Both the position numbers and the translations under genes were made by a program. From positions 1 through 6,324 of the forward strand of contig JAFLDC010000166.1 in the NCBI GenBank assembly GCA_017302775.1: DNA of 6,324 bases, written 5' to 3'. Shown in pieces: positions 5,188-6,324 of this stretch (its first letter is position 1; each line of letters begins with the position of its first letter). The DNA is from Sphingomonadales bacterium (lineage in GTDB: Bacteria; Pseudomonadota; Alphaproteobacteria; Sphingomonadales; Sphingomonadaceae). The notes under the pieces were generated by a model, which saw only the letters and a program-made list of their open reading frames with translations, did no database searches and was not told where the DNA came from.

Positions 5188-5541
5188 TTAAATGTTGACC
5201 TCTTCAACCAGCTCCGACGACCAAGGACACCAGAATGACCGGGGCAAAAAGGAGCCTCCGACCTCGTCAAGATGATCTTCCACATAGGTCACGTTTGCAT
5301 CGCAGACCTCGATCTGCAATTCAAAAAAGCCGATTGAGGCTGGATCGAGGTGGAAGGACCAGTCGGGATTGTAAGTGGCCCGCCTCTGAACGATGCGCCC
5401 ATGCACATGCCGTTTCATGCTTTCGGGATCGGCGAGAATGCTCCGTGCTTCGGCTATCTTACTTGGATCATCCAGCTGAAAGACGAAGCGCATTGGCGTG
5501 CCATCTGGAGCCGTTTGCTTAAATGCGAAATAGGTCGCCAT
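5188..5541 (-). CDS. BP74-family protein
   Basis: The 117-residue product resembles the N-terminal domain of Dictyostelium BP74, a family also scattered through bacteria. Supporting segments are FAFKQTAPDGTPMRFVFQLD (residues 5-24), DPSKIAEARSILADPE (25-40), HVHGRIVQRRATYNPDWSFH (45-64), LDPASIGFFELQIEVCDA (65-82), VEDHLDEVGGSFLPRSFWCP (87-106) and the closing WSSELVEEV. In this copy there is no signal peptide, so it is probably cytoplasmic, and the single domain fills the gene. The biochemical function of the bacterial members is not known to me, so none is claimed. The ATG at 5541 has a strong GGGGGAG site 4 bases upstream. It is the first gene of the minus-strand series, 68 bp ahead of the integrase ATG and closest to the att end, where cargo genes often sit. 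Assignment rests on recalled family motifs, not a search. Confidence 0.75.
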   Translation of the reverse strand: MATYFAFKQTAPDGTPMRFVFQLDDPSKIAEARSILADPESMKRHVHGRIVQRRATYNPDWSFHLDPASIGFFELQIEVCDANVTYVEDHLDEVGGSFLPRSFWCPWSSELVEEVNI

Positions 5542-5772
5542 TGTCTCCCCCTATTTGAAATGCAGTCCGAAATCCTCTCATCCGCCAATCTCGCAATCAA
5601 CGGCAAAGTGGTGCGGCGCGTTGGGTGTTCCATGGGTGCGGCCAGCCGCTTGCTGGATTGAAACAGGGTGCAACTGATCGGAAAAGAAATTCGTGCTTTT
5701 TCAAATGATGCCAATGCATTGGCGAAACAGCATTTGGCAAAACGAAGCAGGGTGAAATGTATCCCAGCCTTG
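5542..5772. promoter_or_regulatory. Non-coding attachment flank with repeats (putative arm sites)
   Basis: No gene is seen between the BP74-like start and the tRNA remnant. It contains two direct repeats, CAGGGTGCAACTGATC (5664-5679) and CAGGGTGAAATGTATC (5748-5763), agreeing at 12 of 16 positions. A small dyad CCAGC-CGCTT-GCTGG lies at 5642-5656. Short direct repeats beside the core att site and on the integrase side are the expected form of arm-type integrase or excisionase binding sites. The promoter for the BP74-like gene must also lie here, but I cannot place it. Confidence 0.45.
5710..5723. repeat. Perfect 14-bp palindrome near the att site
   Basis: GCCAATGCATTGGC reads the same on both strands. 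A near copy of its right half with the bases after it follows: GCATTGGCGAAAC at 5716-5728, then GCATTTGGCAAAAC at 5730-5743. Together they give three half-site-like units about one to one and a half helical turns apart, about 50 bp from the tRNA remnant. A dimeric regulator or integration factor is a plausible binder. Confidence 0.55.
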
Positions 5773-5816
5773 CTGAAAATCGCAGTGTCGGTGGTTCGAT
5801 TCCGCCCCCGGCACCA
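5773..5816 (+). pseudogene. 3' fragment of tRNA-Phe (attachment-site scar, attR-like)
   Basis: The sequence starts with the tRNA-Phe anticodon loop CTGAAAA (anticodon GAA at 5775-5777) and continues with the stem half TCGCA and variable GTGTC. Then comes the T-arm GGTGG-TTCGATT-CCGCC (5790-5806), followed by CCCGGC, A and CCA to 5816. The matching 5' anticodon-stem half and everything before it are absent: the bases upstream (CCTTG) do not pair. Only six bases lie between T-stem and discriminator where seven are required, so the fragment also appears to have lost one base. Identity beginning in the anticodon loop and running to the 3' end is characteristic of integration by tyrosine recombinases, with crossover in the anticodon region. 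Chromosomal sequence resumes downstream. It is not a functional tRNA gene. Confidence 0.85.
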
Positions 5817-5875
5817 TTTTCCCCACTGAATATTCGCTGATACGCCAGACCGGCCTGACCGGAGCAAGCCGTTCG

Positions 5876-6324
5876 TCACGACCGGGCGCCCGCCGCCTGT
5901 CGTTCGACAAGTTTGCGGAACCCCTCGACCGCCGCGTCTTCCGGCCCGATTTCCACCGACTGCCCCCGATGGGCAAGAGCCTCCGCATAACGGGAAACAA
6001 GCTGGGATTCGCCGACGAGAATGAGCCGACCCTCGCGCCCCGCCCGGAGCCGGAGGCCGCCGGCCAGTTCGTGACCGATCAGCATGCCGGACAGCCGCGA
6101 GGCAATTGCCTCGACCGGAAAAACGTCCAGCAAGGCACCGCTCCGCGCGGTGAACACATCGTTGAGCAGGCTGATCGACCCGGCGCCGAAGGCGAGATCG
6201 ACGCCGGCGAGAAACGCCGTGCGATCGAACGGCGCGGCCTCTTTCGGCATGAGCCGGCCGATGATGGAATGCTGGCTCAGAAGCGCGAAGAGTTCGCCGG
6301 TGAGAAAAGTACGAAGGCCCGTTA
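5876..6324 (-). CDS. dgoK: 2-dehydro-3-deoxygalactonokinase, C-terminal part (partial)
   Basis: The frame enters from the right edge and ends at TGA 5876-5878, showing 149 complete C-terminal codons. It resembles DgoK, which phosphorylates 2-keto-3-deoxy-D-galactonate with ATP in the De Ley-Doudoroff galactonate pathway, in the cytoplasm. Recognisable segments are TFLTGELFALLSQHSIIGR just inside the edge, LLNDVFTARSGALLD, the helix EAIASRLSGMLIGHELAGGL, and LILVGESQLVSRYAEAL close to the end. The internal ATG at 6250 is not the start, because family similarity continues upstream of it without a break. The gene faces the tRNA remnant and ends 59 bp from it, so it marks ordinary chromosome outside the element. 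Its partner aldolase gene dgoA is not seen downstream. The N-terminal part lies outside the window. Confidence 0.85.
   Translation of the reverse strand, partial: TGLRTFLTGELFALLSQHSIIGRLMPKEAAPFDRTAFLAGVDLAFGAGSISLLNDVFTARSGALLDVFPVEAIASRLSGMLIGHELAGGLRLRAGREGRLILVGESQLVSRYAEALAHRGQSVEIGPEDAAVEGFRKLVERQAAGARS

Noticed and set aside
5454..6000. Minus-strand open frames crossing the tRNA-Phe remnant, with a segment reading GRNRTTDTAIF
   Set aside because: This peptide pattern is the familiar translation artefact of the complementary strand of tRNA T-arms. The frames have no family resemblance elsewhere and overlap the att scar.
1..6324. CRISPR array or iteron-type tandem repeats
   Set aside because: No regularly spaced repeat with unique spacers was seen, and no run of three or more iteron-like direct repeats was found beside the primase or ATPase genes.

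Overview
The window looks alphaproteobacterial, probably from the Rhizobiales (Hyphomicrobiales) or a relative. The evidence is the partial dgoK-type sugar-acid kinase at the right edge, the bacterial tRNA-Phe sequence beside it, moderately high GC and the style of the mobile genes. The order is inferred from impressions of family resemblance, not from a search.

Most of the window (about 128-5816) reads as the integrase-proximal end of an integrative element sitting in a tRNA-Phe gene. Its right boundary is visible. Positions 5773-5816 carry only the 3' part of a tRNA-Phe, from the anticodon loop through the encoded CCA, with the 5' half absent. This is the expected scar when a tyrosine recombinase inserts at a tRNA 3' end. 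Beyond it lies ordinary chromosome: the C-terminal half of 2-dehydro-3-deoxygalactonokinase (dgoK), convergent with the tRNA remnant. The intact tRNA-Phe and far end of the element would be to the left, outside the window.

Inside the element seven genes lie on the minus strand, transcribed right to left. In order they are a BP74-family protein (5188-5541), a tyrosine integrase (3938-5119), an unrecognised 199-residue protein overlapping the integrase by 47 bp (3385-3984), and an AlpA-type small DNA-binding protein (3064-3291). They are followed by a RepB-type archaeo-eukaryotic primase (2109-3017), a RepA-like AAA ATPase joined to it by an ATGA overlap (1135-2112), and a 78-residue unknown (768-1004). 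A convincing intrinsic terminator at 671-700 closes the array. Integrase, AlpA regulator, primase and hexameric-helicase-type ATPase together suggest an element that excises and may replicate its own DNA, comparable in logic to P4-like/PICI satellites or integrated RSF1010-like replicons. No capsid, terminase, relaxase or conjugation gene is visible, so the element type stays open.

On the left, a small GIY-YIG-fold nuclease gene (142-477) runs on the plus strand. It directly abuts the end of an IS3-family insertion sequence whose orfA start is cut by the window edge (1-127). Non-coding stretches hold several structured signals: repeats and a perfect 14-bp palindrome next to the att site, an inverted-repeat cluster at 1051-1129, an operator-like site upstream of the AlpA gene, and a hairpin between the AlpA and primase genes.
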